64,000 nucleotides of DNA from Sulfidibacterium sp964549335 (GTDB lineage: Bacteria > Bacteroidota > Bacteroidia > Bacteroidales > F082): the NCBI GenBank assembly GCA_964549335.1, contig CAZJUQ010000038.1, positions 62,001-126,000 on the forward strand, in the 5' to 3' direction. Position 1 is the stretch's first letter, and every line of letters starts with the position of its first letter. Shown one piece after another: positions 19,523 through 27,809 of this stretch. Both the position numbers and the translations under genes were made by a program. The notes below the pieces were generated by a model, which saw only the letters and a list, made by a program, of their open reading frames with translations, ran no database searches and was not told where the DNA came from.

Positions 19523-20270
19523 TGTACATTTGTCTTAAATAGCGGTATTTCAATGCTGTTGCCTCGGCATTGTATTTACAAATTTTCAAGCCTGTTTTTC
19601 CGTGCCAAACACCTCCGTTAAAAAAGTAATCGCGTATAAATCGCAATGCCGGACTAACCACAATCTTTAATACTCCTGCGTTTTTACGGTTTTCGAAATA
19701 GCTTTTTGCCGACAGGCGTGCAAAGTTTTGCATCTGTTTCAGGTACTCATTTTCGGAATCGAAAGAGTAATGCAACAAATCGCCTTTCAGGTGTTTTACT
19801 CGAGATTTTTGATGAAATTTAAACTCGTCGTGAGGGTTAAGTCCCTGCCATTTACCTTTATGCCTGTTGAACAAACGCAATTTTACATCGGGGTACCAGC
19901 CCGAATGTTTTACAGGTTTCCCTTCGAAAAACGTCAATCTGTTCATCGAATAACCCAAATGGGTAAATCCGCTTGTTTTGGCATCTATTATCGATTTTTT
20001 CAACTCATTCGACAAAACTTCATCAGCATCCAACGAGAGCACATAATCGTATCCGGCACATGTCAATGCAAAATTTTTCTGAGCAATGTATCCCTCGAAA
20101 TTATGTTCGATAAAGCGTGCCCCTTTTTCCAGGGCTATTTTTTTCGTATTGTCGGTCGAAAAACTGTCAACCACAACAATTTCGTCCGCCACATCAATTA
20201 ACGAGTCGATGCATGCGCCCAATTTTTCCTCTTCGTTAAGGGTTATTATTACGGCAGATATCTTATTCAT
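19509..20270 (-). CDS. Glycosyltransferase family 2 (WaaE/KdtX-like)
   Basis: 253 residues. The N-terminal GT-A fold starts ISAVIITLNEEEKLGACI, with VVVDSFSTDNT and the metal-binding acidic motif SLDADEVLS (D-x-D equivalent). The W.GLNPHDE and HLKGDLLHYSF segments are typical of the LPS core beta-1,4-glucosyltransferase-like subgroup. It transfers a sugar from a nucleotide donor, most likely in envelope glycolipid or lipooligosaccharide assembly at the cytoplasmic face of the inner membrane. Overlap with the lipid kinase gene downstream suggests both modify the same lipid pathway; this is inference. Confidence 0.87.
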   Translation of the reverse strand: MNKISAVIITLNEEEKLGACIDSLIDVADEIVVVDSFSTDNTKKIALEKGARFIEHNFEGYIAQKNFALTCAGYDYVLSLDADEVLSNELKKSIIDAKTSGFTHLGYSMNRLTFFEGKPVKHSGWYPDVKLRLFNRHKGKWQGLNPHDEFKFHQKSRVKHLKGDLLHYSFDSENEYLKQMQNFARLSAKSYFENRKNAGVLKIVVSPALRFIRDYFFNGGVWHGKTGLKICKYNAEATALKYRYLRQMYNERG

Positions 20271-20317
20271 TGAAAAGAGTTAAACGGGTCAAAACAGAAT
20301 ATTGCATCAAAATAAAA

Positions 20318-21181
20318 TTATCTTTTACCGTTTTGAACGGTGAGTAACGAATCAAGATTACAAAATTGCCACGAAAGTTTCCGGCTCTCTTTGAGATATG
20401 TAAACAGCAGCACATTGTTGTCGGGTTGATTATGATAGAGGCCGCACCCCATAAAATGTATTCCGTCGTCCGAGTCCATTAAAAATTTCTTCGCTCCCGC
20501 CCCCATATCGCCTATTATACAAACAACTTCGATTCCCCTGTTTTTCACATCCAAAAGTTTGGGATAAATGGTTTTTACGAAAGGTGTTTCCACCGAATCG
20601 CAATTGGCATTCCAGTATCTCAAATCGCTTTGGGCATAAGTGCCCGGGGGAGGCAATCCCGGCACTCCGCGCCATATTCCGTGATGCATTATCAAAACAA
20701 GATAATTGGATTGTGATATGGTATCGCAAACATTACAAATCATATTATACTCATCATTCAGCATCTCGCAATTTACGGGGAGCAGGTTTGTATTCATAAC
20801 TATACGTGTTATTCCGTGCGACGAATAGGCGTAATAGGTTTTGCGCCCGGTAAATTCGGTGTACCAATCCCAATTGTCATCCCTGGCATCGTGATTTCCG
20901 AGCGACCAGTGTGTTTCGGGATTTCCCAAATTAAATAACGAGTCGATATATTGTACGGTAGAATAATTCAACATGGCCTCGGAACATACATCACCGCCAA
21001 GCCAAATACCCGCATAAGGAGTTTTATCAAGCTGTTCAACACGGTAATCAACTTTATTTCCTACCGTATTTATCTGATAGCAATGTCCTATAAACAGGTA
21101 TTTTATAGTATCCTGAGAATATACAGAAAACATAAAGAACACTATACTCACCAATAATAAAGAGAATTTTTTAACAAACAT
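20318..21181 (-). CDS. Secreted metallophosphoesterase-like protein with degenerate metal motifs
   Basis: 287 residues with a signal peptide (~1-22, FSVYSQ). Blocks in order match the calcineurin-like phosphoesterase fold: FIGHCYQ in place of D-x-H, WLGGDVCSEA (GGD), WSLGNHDARDD (GNHD, intact), VLIMHHGIWRG (H), and VVCIIGDMGAGAKKF in place of GH-x-H. Thus the central GGD, GNHD and MHHG ligands are present while the first and last motifs are altered. It may bind fewer metals or have a changed activity. It is exported to the periplasm or beyond. The 47-base gap to the glycosyltransferase leaves co-transcription possible. Confidence 0.65.
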   Translation of the reverse strand: MFVKKFSLLLVSIVFFMFSVYSQDTIKYLFIGHCYQINTVGNKVDYRVEQLDKTPYAGIWLGGDVCSEAMLNYSTVQYIDSLFNLGNPETHWSLGNHDARDDNWDWYTEFTGRKTYYAYSSHGITRIVMNTNLLPVNCEMLNDEYNMICNVCDTISQSNYLVLIMHHGIWRGVPGLPPPGTYAQSDLRYWNANCDSVETPFVKTIYPKLLDVKNRGIEVVCIIGDMGAGAKKFLMDSDDGIHFMGCGLYHNQPDNNVLLFTYLKESRKLSWQFCNLDSLLTVQNGKR

Positions 21182-21209
21182 CTTACATAGTATTTATATG
21201 GTTTCTCTG

Positions 21210-21217
21210 CAAATGTA
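21210..21217 (-). promoter_or_regulatory. -7 promoter element candidate
   Basis: The minus-strand sequence TACATTTG matches the Bacteroidetes TAnnTTTG -7 element and lies 29 bases before the start of the metallophosphoesterase-like gene. No convincing -33 TTTG was found at the right spacing. The rest of the 21182-21468 gap holds only this element and the rplQ terminator. Confidence 0.35.
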
Positions 21218-21407
21218 CATCATTTTTCCCACTATCTATTTCAGGGACTGACCAATCAACGCAACAAAGCGTTATTTATATATTTATCCGTAATGATGTT
21301 TATACCGGCATTCATTTAACAGGATAAAATGTTAGTTTTGCTAAAAATCAATTCCATGAAATTAATAATCATTTTTTTATGTCCGGTATTCCTGCCATTG
21401 TATAACA

Positions 21408-21439
21408 AAAAAGGACACTGTGTTTACAGTGTCCTTTTT
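21408..21439 (-). terminator. Rho-independent terminator of the ribosomal protein operon
   Basis: A perfect 13-base-pair stem (21408-21420 with 21427-21439) with a 6-base loop. The stem core is GGACACTG/CAGTGTCC and it is flanked by A and T runs. On the minus strand it is followed by a T tract and lies 30 bases after the rplQ stop codon. It closes the long str-S10-spc-alpha cluster. Confidence 0.88.
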
Positions 21440-21468
21440 CAATTACATCAGGAAATATTCCGTTCTTT

Positions 21469-22143
21469 CTACTTACTATCCTTCTCCTCTTTGTTATCAG
21501 TATTTTCCTCACTCTTCTCCTTCCCGTCAGAAACCTCCTGATGAGTATCCTCAGCCTTTGGGGCATTCTCTTTTTCGGTTTTACTATCTTTTTTCGCGGT
21601 ATCATCTCCTGCAGCGGCTTTATCGTTTGATTTTTCCTCAACGGGAGCTTCATTATCAACATTGCCGGCGGCATCATTGGTTTGTTCCGCTTGAGTGTTA
21701 ACTGTTGCTGCGGTTTTTTTCTTACCACCGCGGCGTCTGCGAGTCGATTTCGATTTTTTGGCAGCTTTTTCGGCCAATAAATGTTCGTTATAATCAACCA
21801 GCTCAATCATAGCCATCTCGGCGTTATCTCCTTGACGTGTTCCCAATTTAATAATACGGGTATAACCTCCCGGGCGATCGGCCACTTTCACGGAAATTTC
21901 GCGAAACAATTCCGTTATTGCTTCTTTATCTTGCAGATAGCTAAAAACAACCCGTCTGGAATGAGTTGTGTCGTTCTTCGATTTGGTAATCAAAGGTTCG
22001 ACATAACTTCTTAAAGCTTTTGCTTTGGCCAGGGTAGTTGTTATCCTTTTGTGCATAATCAATGAGGTAGCCATGTTTGCGAGCATTGCTCTACGGTGCG
22101 AGGCTGTCCTTCCCAAATGATTAAAACTTTTTTTGTGTCTCAT
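21469..22143 (-). CDS. rplQ: Ribosomal protein L17 with long acidic C-terminal tail
   Basis: 224 residues, against about 120-130 in most bacteria. The core (1-~118) is standard L17: MRHKKSFNHLGRTASHRRAM, RI.TT.AKAK.LR..VEPLIT, RIIKLG.RQGDNAEMA.IELV. A basic linker follows (KKSKSTRRRRGGKKK, ~127-142). It leads into an ~80-residue tail of Glu, Asp, Lys, Ala, Asn and Thr with no predicted fold. L17 binds 23S rRNA near the exit tunnel of the large subunit. It is the last gene of the cluster, 5 bases after rpoA. The tail is likely disordered; shorter tails are common in Bacteroidota. Confidence 0.95.
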   Translation of the reverse strand: MRHKKSFNHLGRTASHRRAMLANMATSLIMHKRITTTLAKAKALRSYVEPLITKSKNDTTHSRRVVFSYLQDKEAITELFREISVKVADRPGGYTRIIKLGTRQGDNAEMAMIELVDYNEHLLAEKAAKKSKSTRRRRGGKKKTAATVNTQAEQTNDAAGNVDNEAPVEEKSNDKAAAGDDTAKKDSKTEKENAPKAEDTHQEVSDGKEKSEENTDNKEEKDSK

Positions 22144-22148
22144 CTCTC

Positions 22149-23141
22149 TTAATCCTTATCTAATTTATATTTAGCTACGTTCATACCAAACTCCAGATTT
22201 TTGGAGGCAACAAGCTGATCAAGTTCCGCCAATGATTTTTTACCGAAGTTTCTGAATTTTAACAAATCGTTTTTATTGTAAGAAACCAATTCGCCGAGGG
22301 TTTCCACGTCAGCTGCTTTCAAACAGTTCAAAGCACGAACCGAGAGGTCTAAATCAACGAGTTTGGTTTTTAAAAGCTGGCGTATGTGCAAAGTATTTTC
22401 GTCGAATTCATCGGCAACGGATTTTTCTTCCATTTCGAGTGTAATTTTCTCATCGGAGAATAGCATGAAATGGTGAATAAGAATTTTTGCCGCCTCTTTA
22501 AGAGCCTCTTTGGGGTGGATTGAGCCGTCGGTTTCTATTTCGAACACCAATTTTTCGTAATCGGTTTTTTGTTCCACACGGTAATTTTCAACGCTGTACT
22601 TAACGTTTTTTATGGGAGTATGGATAGAGTCCATTGCTATAACACCGATATCGGCGTCGGCCGGTTTGTTTTCTTCTGCCGGCACATAACCTCTCCCCTT
22701 TTCTATTGTAAGTTCCATGCTGAGTTTTACCGAGGGGTCCATGTTACAAATAACCTCTTCGGTATTAATAACCTGAAAAACCGACAGGAATTTGTTCATA
22801 TCGCCGGCTTTAAAAACCTTTTGGTCGCCAATAACGATATTTACTTTTTCGGTGGTTTCGCCCTCTATCTGTTGTTTAAAGCGAATTTTCTTGAGGTTCA
22901 ACACTATTTCGGTAACATCTTCAACAATACCGTCTATTGCCGAAAATTCATGAACAACACCGTCGATTTTTACCGATGTAATGGCATATCCTTCCAATGA
23001 AGATAGTAAGATTCTGCGTAGTGCATTGCCTATGGTAATTCCGAAACCGGGTTCAAGGGGACGAAATTCGAATGTCCCTTTGAAATCGGTTGATTCTATC
23101 ATTATTACTTTGTCAGGCTTTTGAAATGCTAATATTGCCAT
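22149..23141 (-). CDS. rpoA: RNA polymerase alpha subunit
   Basis: 330 residues. The N-terminal assembly domain (FEFRPLEPGFGITIGNALRRILLSSLEGYAI is its hallmark, ~26-56) dimerises and nucleates beta and beta-prime binding. A linker (~235-255) leads to the C-terminal domain (~260-325: LDLSVRALNCLKAADVETLG, LLKFRNFGKKSLAEL), which contacts UP-element DNA and activators. It lies between rpsD and rplQ as in nearly all bacteria. Confidence 0.98.
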   Translation of the reverse strand: MAILAFQKPDKVIMIESTDFKGTFEFRPLEPGFGITIGNALRRILLSSLEGYAITSVKIDGVVHEFSAIDGIVEDVTEIVLNLKKIRFKQQIEGETTEKVNIVIGDQKVFKAGDMNKFLSVFQVINTEEVICNMDPSVKLSMELTIEKGRGYVPAEENKPADADIGVIAMDSIHTPIKNVKYSVENYRVEQKTDYEKLVFEIETDGSIHPKEALKEAAKILIHHFMLFSDEKITLEMEEKSVADEFDENTLHIRQLLKTKLVDLDLSVRALNCLKAADVETLGELVSYNKNDLLKFRNFGKKSLAELDQLVASKNLEFGMNVAKYKLDKD

Positions 23142-23174
23142 AGTTATTTTTTAGCTTTTTTATTTTGAAAATTA

Positions 23175-23777
23175 TTATTTGGAGTACAACTCAACGATTA
23201 ACTGTTCGTTGATATTTTCGGGGATTTCCTCACGCGGAGGATAGTTAAGAAATTTTCCCTGCATTTTTTCCGCATCCCACTCGAGCCACGAAAAGCTTTT
23301 GCGGTTAGCGAGGGAGTCGGTAATAACCATAAGGCTTTTTGATTTTTCGCGAACACCTATGATGTCACCTTCCCTAACCGAATAAGAAGCAATATTAACG
23401 ATATCTCCGTTAACGGTGATATGCCTGTGCGACACCAATTGACGTGCTGCTGCACGGGTAGGTGCAATACCGAGACGGAATACAACATTATCGAGCCGTG
23501 CTTCAATCAATTTCAAAAGGTTTTCACCGGTAATGCCTTTACGTCTCGAAGCTTTTTTAAAGACGTTACGGAACTGTTTTTCCTGGATACCGTAGGTATA
23601 TTTTGCTTTTTGTTTCTCCTTCAACTGCATACCGTATTCAGATGTTTTTTTTCTTTTTTTCATCTGACCGTGTTGTCCGGGAGGATAGTTTTTCTTTTCC
23701 AGGTATTTATCGGGTCCGTAAATGGCGTCTCCGAATTTACGTGCGATTTTAGATTTTGGGCCAATATATCTTGCCAT
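23175..23777 (-). CDS. rpsD: Ribosomal protein S4
   Basis: 200 residues. It has the standard start MARYIGPKSKIARKFG, followed by the YPPGQHG motif and an S4 RNA-binding domain (LIEARLDNVVFRLG, ARQLVSHRHI.VNG). The protein contains no cysteine, so it is a zinc-free form. S4 nucleates 30S assembly on 16S rRNA and often autoregulates the alpha operon. The region between rpsK and rpsD (42 bases) shows no obvious operator. Confidence 0.98.
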   Translation of the reverse strand: MARYIGPKSKIARKFGDAIYGPDKYLEKKNYPPGQHGQMKKRKKTSEYGMQLKEKQKAKYTYGIQEKQFRNVFKKASRRKGITGENLLKLIEARLDNVVFRLGIAPTRAAARQLVSHRHITVNGDIVNIASYSVREGDIIGVREKSKSLMVITDSLANRKSFSWLEWDAEKMQGKFLNYPPREEIPENINEQLIVELYSK

Positions 23778-23819
23778 AACTTTAAATATTAATCTTCTCT
23801 ATAAATTAACAACTACGAA

Positions 23820-24209
23820 TTAAACTCTTCTTCTTTTGGGGGGACGGCATCCGTTGTGCGGGATTGGTGTTACGTCAATAATTTCGGTAACTTCTATTCC
23901 CGAGGAGTGAATTGTACGTATTGCCGACTCACGTCCTGCCCCCGGTCCTTTCACATATACTTTCACCTTACGCAGTCCTGCGTCGTAAGCGGTTTTGGAA
24001 CAGTCTTCGGCTGCCATTTGAGCAGCATAAGGGGTGTTCTTTTTAGAACCTTTAAATCCCATTTTACCTGATGACGACCACGAGATTACCTGTCCTGCAT
24101 CATTGGTCAAAGAGATAATAATGTTGTTGAATGTAGCTTTGATATATGCCCTTCCGACAGGGTCAACTTTAACTACTCTTTTTTTTGTACTTCTGGTCCT
24201 TTTTGCCAT
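23820..24209 (-). CDS. rpsK: Ribosomal protein S11
   Basis: 129 residues. Hallmarks are ATFNNIIISLTND.GQVISWSSSGKMGFKGSKK, AAQMAAEDCSKTA and the C-terminal DVTPIPHNGCRPPKRRRV. S11 forms part of the 30S platform near the E site. The N-terminus has the basic TRSTKKRVV extension common in Bacteroidota. Confidence 0.98.
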   Translation of the reverse strand: MAKRTRSTKKRVVKVDPVGRAYIKATFNNIIISLTNDAGQVISWSSSGKMGFKGSKKNTPYAAQMAAEDCSKTAYDAGLRKVKVYVKGPGAGRESAIRTIHSSGIEVTEIIDVTPIPHNGCRPPKRRRV

Positions 24210-24251
24210 AGCTTATTTTATTTCCTTACTATGAAAACTCTATATTATTAA

Positions 24252-24629
24252 TTATTTAGTAGCTTTTTTCTTATTAGCGACGGTTTTTTTACGTCCTTTA
24301 CGCGTACGGGCGTTATTTTTGGTTTTTTGTCCACGCAGGGGCAAACCTATACGGTGACGTATTCCGCGATAAGTACCGATATCCATCAATCGTTTAATGT
24401 TCATCTGTACTTCCGAGCGCAGTTCACCTTCAACTTTATAGTTGTCGCTAATGATTCCACGAATTTTGTTTTGCTCTTCGTCGTTCCAGTCGTGAACTTT
24501 TTTATCCCAATCAACACCGGCTTCAGTTAATATTTTCTGAGCGGTACTTCTACCTATACCGTAGATGTAAGTCAAGGCTATTTCACCTCTTTTGTTATCA
24601 GGAATATCTACACCAGCAATTCTTGCCAT
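24252..24629 (-). CDS. rpsM: Ribosomal protein S13
   Basis: 125 residues. It starts MARIAGVDIPDNKRGEIALTYIYGIGRSTAQ, with the helix-hairpin-helix stretch and the basic tail GLPLRGQKTKNNARTRKGRKKTV. S13 sits in the head of the small subunit and contacts the P-site tRNA and the large subunit (bridge B1). Confidence 0.98.
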   Translation of the reverse strand: MARIAGVDIPDNKRGEIALTYIYGIGRSTAQKILTEAGVDWDKKVHDWNDEEQNKIRGIISDNYKVEGELRSEVQMNIKRLMDIGTYRGIRHRIGLPLRGQKTKNNARTRKGRKKTVANKKKATK

Positions 24630-24652
24630 AATTCAAAATATTTTAATTTTTG

Positions 24653-24769
24653 TTATCCTTGTCTTTGTTTATACTTTGGATTTTTTTTATTAATAATGTA
24701 CAATCTTCCTTTGCGACGAACCAATTTATCGTCGGGAGTTCTTTTTTTAATGGCTGCTCTTATTTTCAT
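24653..24769 (-). CDS. rpmJ: Ribosomal protein L36 (zinc-free form)
   Basis: 38 codons, found by translating the gap between infA and rpsM. It starts MKIRAAIKKR and ends NPKYKQRQG, the exact length and ends of bacterial L36. The four residues that bind zinc in the classical form (Cys11, Cys14, Cys27, His33) are Thr, Asp, Asn and Tyr here, so it is a fully zinc-free (C-minus) L36. It lies 7 bases after infA and 23 bases before rpsM, the usual position. L36 stabilises 23S rRNA near the GTPase-associated region. Confidence 0.93.
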   Translation of the reverse strand: MKIRAAIKKRTPDDKLVRRKGRLYIINKKNPKYKQRQG

Positions 24770-24776
24770 TGTTTTG

Positions 24777-24995
24777 TTATTTATATCTAAACGTTATTCT
24801 TCCTTTTGTCAAATCGTAAGGCGACATTTCTAGTTTAACCCTGTCGCCGGGTAAAATTTTGATATAGTGCATACGCATTTTGCCCGATATATGTGCAGTA
24901 ATAACGTGGCCGTTTTCGAGCTCGACGCGAAACATAGCGTTTCCCAACGATTCTATAACCGTTCCGTCTTGTTCTATTGATTGTTGTTTTGCCAT
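24777..24995 (-). CDS. infA: Translation initiation factor IF-1
   Basis: 72 residues, the canonical length. It is a single S1-like OB fold: IEQDGTVIESLGNAMFRVEL, HISGKMRMHYIKILPGDRVK and SPYDLTKGRITFRYK. It binds the A site of the 30S subunit during initiation together with IF-2 and IF-3. It directly follows map with one base between them. Confidence 0.98.
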   Translation of the reverse strand: MAKQQSIEQDGTVIESLGNAMFRVELENGHVITAHISGKMRMHYIKILPGDRVKLEMSPYDLTKGRITFRYK

Positions 24996-24996
24996 A

Positions 24997-25773
24997 TTAT
25001 TTATTATTTAATACTTTTTCAATTTCATCAAACGATGACAAAATGTCTGCTTTTCCGTTTCTTATTGCAACATCGTGTTCAAAATGTGCCGACGGTTTAC
25101 CGTCTTTCGTTCTAATTGTCCAACCGTCTTTATCCTGCACTACATCTTTTGTGCCGAGGTTAATCATCGGCTCTATAGCTATGCACATACCCGCTTTCAA
25201 TTTGGGGCCTGTTCCTCTTCGTCCGAAATTTGGCACTTCGGGTTCTTCGTGTAAATTTCTACCTACGCCGTGTCCTACCAAATCGCGTACCACGCCGTAA
25301 CCGAAACTTTCCACATAGGTTTGTATGGCATAACCTATATCTCTTACTCTTTTCCCTGCTACCGCCTGTTCTATTCCGAGGTAAAGCGCCTTTTTTGTCC
25401 GTTCAAGGAGCAACATAACCTCTTTGTCAACCTCTCCCACGGGAAAAGTGTATGCCGAGTCGCCGTAAAAACCGTTCCAAATGGTACCGCAATCTATCGA
25501 TACTATATCTCCATTTTTCAGCTCATATTCCGAAGGTATTCCGTGCACAACCTCGTCGTTTACCGATATACAAAGTGTAGCGGGGAAACCGCCGTAACCT
25601 TTAAAACCGGGTTCCGCTCCGTTGTCGCGGATAAACTCTTCGGCAATGGCATCAAGCTTTTGGGTTTTTACACCGGGCTCGATATATTTTGCCACTTCGG
25701 CGAGTGTTTTTCCAACAAGTAAAGAACTGTGTCGTTGTATTTCTATCTCTTCGTCAGTTTTTATGTATATCAT
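24997..25773 (-). CDS. map: Methionine aminopeptidase, type I
   Basis: 258 residues. All five metal ligands of the pita-bread fold are in place: Asp94 (SIDCG), Asp105 (GDSAYTF), His168 (GHGVG), Glu201 (AIEPM) and Glu232 (AHFEHDVAI). The substrate-side His77 (VNDEVVHGIP) is also present. It removes the initiator Met from nascent proteins. The enzyme lacks the N-terminal zinc-finger extension of some homologues. It follows secY directly; the adk gene that often lies between secY and map in other phyla is absent. Confidence 0.97.
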   Translation of the reverse strand: MIYIKTDEEIEIQRHSSLLVGKTLAEVAKYIEPGVKTQKLDAIAEEFIRDNGAEPGFKGYGGFPATLCISVNDEVVHGIPSEYELKNGDIVSIDCGTIWNGFYGDSAYTFPVGEVDKEVMLLLERTKKALYLGIEQAVAGKRVRDIGYAIQTYVESFGYGVVRDLVGHGVGRNLHEEPEVPNFGRRGTGPKLKAGMCIAIEPMINLGTKDVVQDKDGWTIRTKDGKPSAHFEHDVAIRNGKADILSSFDEIEKVLNNK

Positions 25774-25787
25774 ACCGACGACTGTTT

Positions 25788-27149
25788 TTACATTCCGCTA
25801 AAAGTACCGGTACGTCCTTTTATTCTTCCCGATTTTGTAAGTCCGTCGTAGTGACGCATCAACAAATAGCTTTCGATTTGTTGAAGTGTATCGAGAACAA
25901 CACCAACAAGAATAAGCAGTGAGGTTCCTCCGTAGAAACTTGCAAAACTGCTGTTTACCCCTATTAACCTTGCAAACATGGGCAATATTGCTATCAATCC
26001 CAGGAATATGGAGCCGGGAAGAGTAATTCTCGACAGGATATTATCGAGATATTCGGCTGTTTTACGTCCGGGTTTTACTCCGGGTATAAATCCGCCGTTC
26101 TTTTTCAAATCGTCGGCCATTTGGTTGGGGTTAATGGTAATAGCCGTATAGAAATATGTAAAGGCTATAATCATTAAGAAGAATGTCAAATTGTACCAAA
26201 AGCCGTTGTAATCGGCAAAAGCGGCGAAAAAACCGGTGAGGGTATCGCTGTTGGCGAAACCAACGAGAGTGATGGGCAAAAACATTATTGCCTGGGCAAA
26301 AATGATAGGCATTACACCGGCGGCATTAACTTTCAGTGGCAGATATTGGCGAACTCCGCCGTATTGTTTATTGCCTACAATACGTTTTGCGTATTGTACC
26401 GGCACTTTTCGTGTTCCTTGAACAAGCAAAATGGTAAGCAAAATCACAAATACCAAAACCGCCAGTTCGAGAATAAAATAAACCAGTCCTCCGTTTGTTT
26501 CGACGATACGTGAAACAAATTCCTGGAAAAGTGCGCGGGGCAAACGGGCAATGATACCTATCATAATGATTAGGGAAATCCCGTTTCCGACACCTTTGTC
26601 GGTAATTTTTTCGCCGAGCCACATGATGAACAAGGTGCCGGCAATTAGAATAATAGTTGACGAAATCCAGAAAAAGAGGGGAGGTTTCGTAGTTGTTGCA
26701 ACAAAAGGCGTAATGGCTTCGGGGGGCAACTGCGATACAACATTTGCTATGTATGCCGGAGCCTGGAAAGCCACGATAACAACCGTAAGATAACGGGTAA
26801 TTTGATTTATTTTTCTTCTGCCGCTTTCGCCTTCACGTTGCAAACGCTGGAAGTACGGGATAGCCATACCAAGCAGCTGAATAACAATGGAAGCCGAAAT
26901 ATAGGGCATAATGCCGAGTGCAAAGATTGATGCGTTAGAAAAAGCTCCTCCCGAAAACATATTCAACAGTCCCATCAATCCCGAGCTTCCTTGTTGTTGC
27001 AAGTTTGCCAACATGTTAGGATCAACACCGGGCAATACAACATACGACCCTAACCTGTAAATTAAAATAATACCGAGAGTATAAAGAATCCTTTTCTTTA
27101 ACTCTTCAATTTTAAAGATATTTCTTATGGTTTCGATAAACTTTTTCAT
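25788..27149 (-). CDS. secY: Protein translocase subunit SecY
   Basis: 453 residues with about ten membrane helices. It starts with an amphipathic segment (MKKFIETIRNIFKIEELKKRILYTLGII) and has the plug region after helix 1 (LPGVDPNMLANLQQQGSSGLMGLLNMFSGG). Further marks are ISASIVIQLL and the cytoplasmic loops QRLQREGESGRRKINQITRY and KKNGGFIPGVKPGRKTAEYL. It forms the channel of the Sec translocon in the inner membrane, which all the T9SS cargo in this window must pass first. Confidence 0.98.
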   Translation of the reverse strand: MKKFIETIRNIFKIEELKKRILYTLGIILIYRLGSYVVLPGVDPNMLANLQQQGSSGLMGLLNMFSGGAFSNASIFALGIMPYISASIVIQLLGMAIPYFQRLQREGESGRRKINQITRYLTVVIVAFQAPAYIANVVSQLPPEAITPFVATTTKPPLFFWISSTIILIAGTLFIMWLGEKITDKGVGNGISLIIMIGIIARLPRALFQEFVSRIVETNGGLVYFILELAVLVFVILLTILLVQGTRKVPVQYAKRIVGNKQYGGVRQYLPLKVNAAGVMPIIFAQAIMFLPITLVGFANSDTLTGFFAAFADYNGFWYNLTFFLMIIAFTYFYTAITINPNQMADDLKKNGGFIPGVKPGRKTAEYLDNILSRITLPGSIFLGLIAILPMFARLIGVNSSFASFYGGTSLLILVGVVLDTLQQIESYLLMRHYDGLTKSGRIKGRTGTFSGM

Positions 27150-27155
27150 TCGATC

Positions 27156-27602
27156 TTAAATTTTAGTTGCTGTTCCTCCTTGATCTTCGATGGCTTTCCT
27201 TGCCGATTTGGTAAATGCATGAGCCGAAACGTTAAGTTTAGCCTTAAGTTCGCCTCTGCCGAGAATTTTTATCAAATCGTTTTTGGAAGCCAATCCGTTT
27301 TCAATCAAAACAGCTTGATCGATGGTGTCAATATTTTTTGTTTCGGCAAGTTTTTGCAGGGTTTCAATATTAACACCTCTATACTCAATACGGTTAATGT
27401 TTTTAAATCCGAATTTTGGCACACGTCTGAAGAGGGGCATTTGTCCACCTTCAAAACCTATTTTTCTTTTGTAACCCGACCTTGATTGGGCTCCTTTGTG
27501 TCCTTTGGTGGAGGTACCGCCTCTACCCGAGCCTTGACCTCGTCCGATACGTTTTTTGTTTTTTACGGAACCTTTTGCCGGTTTAAGATTGCTTAAATCC
27601 AT
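27156..27602 (-). CDS. rplO: Ribosomal protein L15
   Basis: 148 residues. The glycine- and basic-rich N-terminal extension (KGSVKNKKRIGRGQGSGRGGTSTKGHKGAQSR) threads into 23S rRNA. A globular C-terminal domain follows (GFEGGQMPLFRRVPKFGF). A late assembly protein of the 50S subunit, 6 bases before secY. Confidence 0.98.
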   Translation of the reverse strand: MDLSNLKPAKGSVKNKKRIGRGQGSGRGGTSTKGHKGAQSRSGYKRKIGFEGGQMPLFRRVPKFGFKNINRIEYRGVNIETLQKLAETKNIDTIDQAVLIENGLASKNDLIKILGRGELKAKLNVSAHAFTKSARKAIEDQGGTATKI

Positions 27603-27616
27603 TTTTTTGTCTTATT

Positions 27617-27796
27617 TTAAATTTCTTCAACCTTCAATAAATGTTTCACTTTATTAATCATACCCAATATAGCCGGAGTAGCTTCAACCTCTTTTGTACG
27701 GTGAAGCTTTTTCAAGCCGAGGGCTTCGAGTGTCTGTTTTTGACGTTTAGGCCTGTTAATGGCGCTACGCACTTGACTTATTCTTAATTTTTTCAT
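27617..27796 (-). CDS. rpmD: Ribosomal protein L30
   Basis: 59 residues from the ATG at 27796 (MKKLRISQVRSAINRPKRQKQTLEALGL). The frame is open for another 31 codons upstream, but that stretch overlaps rpsE, so the internal Met is the start. The family core is LRKLHRTKEVEATPAILGMINKVKHLL-like. A small 50S protein encoded between rpsE and rplO, as usual. Confidence 0.97.
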   Translation of the reverse strand: MKKLRISQVRSAINRPKRQKQTLEALGLKKLHRTKEVEATPAILGMINKVKHLLKVEEI

Positions 27797-27809
27797 TTTT
27801 GAAATAGTA

